Positions 5,027 to 5,461 of a DNA stretch of 5,461 nt are shown in pieces. The stretch covers positions 1 to 5,461 of the forward strand of contig JAZSBH010000011.1 in the NCBI GenBank assembly GCA_045602325.1, given 5' to 3'. Position 1 is the first letter of the stretch. Each line of letters opens with the position of its first letter. A program made the translations under genes and the position numbers. This stretch comes from CAMEON01 sp045602325. GTDB taxonomy: Bacteria; Bacillota; Clostridia; Oscillospirales; CAG-272. Under the pieces are notes generated by a model. It was not told where the DNA came from. It did no database searches and saw nothing but the letters and a program-made list of their open reading frames with translations.

Positions 5027-5461
5027 TTACAGGGAGCGCAGGTATCCGATGGCCTTTTCGGCGCACTGCATGGGGTCGAGACCCATGGAGGGCTGATCCT
5101 GCTCCACGACGAGCCAGCCTGCGCCGGCTTCCTCGGCGGCCTTGATAATGGCAGGCATATCCTGCACACCGAAGCCAACGGGACGGAACTCAAAAGGATT
5201 CTCCTCGACAGCCTTCTCCTCGGACTCGATGCCGATGAGCTCGTACATGTGCTCGGACTTGCCGCCGGCGTAGTCCTTCAGATGCACCACGGGGGCGCGG
5301 CCGGTGTACTTACGGACGTAAGCGGCCGGCTCCTCACCGCCCACGCGGACCCAGCAGGTGTCCAGCTCGGTCTGGAGCAGGTCGGCGGGGACGGTATCGT
5401 ACAGCACCTCCAGGGCGTACTTGCCGTCGATCTTTCCAAACTCAAAGTCGTGGTTGTGGTA
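5027..5461 (-). CDS. Sugar phosphate isomerase/epimerase (xylose isomerase-like TIM barrel), C-terminal part, cut by window edge
   Basis: Only the last 144 residues are visible; the frame is open to the window edge and ends at TAA (5029-5027). Proteins of this family are usually about 270-290 residues, so roughly the N-terminal half is missing. Family marks in order (fragment numbering) are the YHNHDFEF strand at 1-8, ELDTCW at 32-37, VVHLKDY at 58-64, a GFGVQDMPAI segment at 97-106 matching the usual GxGxxDxxAI, and WLVVEQDQP at 116-124. By family analogy D34, H60 and E120 are probable divalent metal ligands of the barrel; a further ligand would sit in or before the missing part. The protein has no visible export signal and is expected in the cytosol. 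It is the first visible gene of a putative operon with the GH13 lipoprotein (28 bp downstream) and the oxidoreductase. Members isomerise, epimerise or cleave sugars, inositols or keto-sugars; the substrate cannot be read from sequence. Confidence 0.9.
   Translation of the reverse strand, partial: YHNHDFEFGKIDGKYALEVLYDTVPADLLQTELDTCWVRVGGEEPAAYVRKYTGRAPVVHLKDYAGGKSEHMYELIGIESEEKAVEENPFEFRPVGFGVQDMPAIIKAAEEAGAGWLVVEQDQPSMGLDPMQCAEKAIGYLRSL

Noticed and set aside
4999..5193. Upstream start extending the GH13 protein by 65 residues
   Set aside because: The extension overlaps the isomerase coding sequence in another frame, lacks a plausible leader, and would bury the lipoprotein signal peptide inside the protein.
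5405..5407. GTG start codon for a short 126-residue isomerase
   Set aside because: The frame continues upstream with the conserved HNHDFEF motif to the window edge, so this is an internal valine of a truncated gene.

Overview
All recognisable genes lie on the minus strand, so the window reads right to left. Consensus sigma-A-type promoters, AGGAG ribosome binding sites, U-rich intrinsic terminators, an XRE regulator with a TPR-like tail and a lipoprotein with a Pro/Thr/Glu linker all point to a Gram-positive Firmicute. Moderate-to-high coding GC and a sugar catabolism gene set would suit a gut Clostridia/Oscillospiraceae-type bacterium. That placement is inference; no taxonomic marker gene is complete here.

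Right part (5461 to 1743): a probable three-gene carbohydrate operon. It starts with the C-terminal 144 residues of a sugar phosphate isomerase/epimerase (TIM barrel). Next, after 28 bp, is a 669-residue lipoprotein with a GH13 alpha-amylase-type catalytic domain behind a linker and a domain resembling the GH20b/GH67 N-terminal domain. Last, after 73 bp, is a Gfo/Idh/MocA NAD(P)-dependent oxidoreductase. A strong UUCG-capped terminator closes the unit. The reading is that a surface-anchored enzyme acts on an alpha-glycoside and two cytosolic enzymes oxidise and isomerise or cleave the sugar. No transporter or kinase is visible.

Middle (1742 to 438): a stand-alone XRE-family regulator with its own extended -10 promoter, a small palindrome at the predicted start site, and a terminator closely related to the operon terminator.

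Left part (1 to 437): no protein gene. It holds two tandem promoters, each with perfect TTGACA and TATAAT hexamers, a 17-bp spacer and an A/T-rich upstream block. Both fire leftwards into a leader with consecutive hairpins that runs out of the window. This is the layout of a stable RNA (most likely rRNA) operon whose first gene lies just beyond base 1. The two promoters look like copies of one module offset by 148 bp.

The most interesting items are the unusual GH13 protein (extra N-terminal domain, altered conserved region I), the oxidoreductase with a changed EKP motif, the possible 3-keto-sugar logic of the operon, and the duplicated stable RNA promoter. None is proof of a new system.
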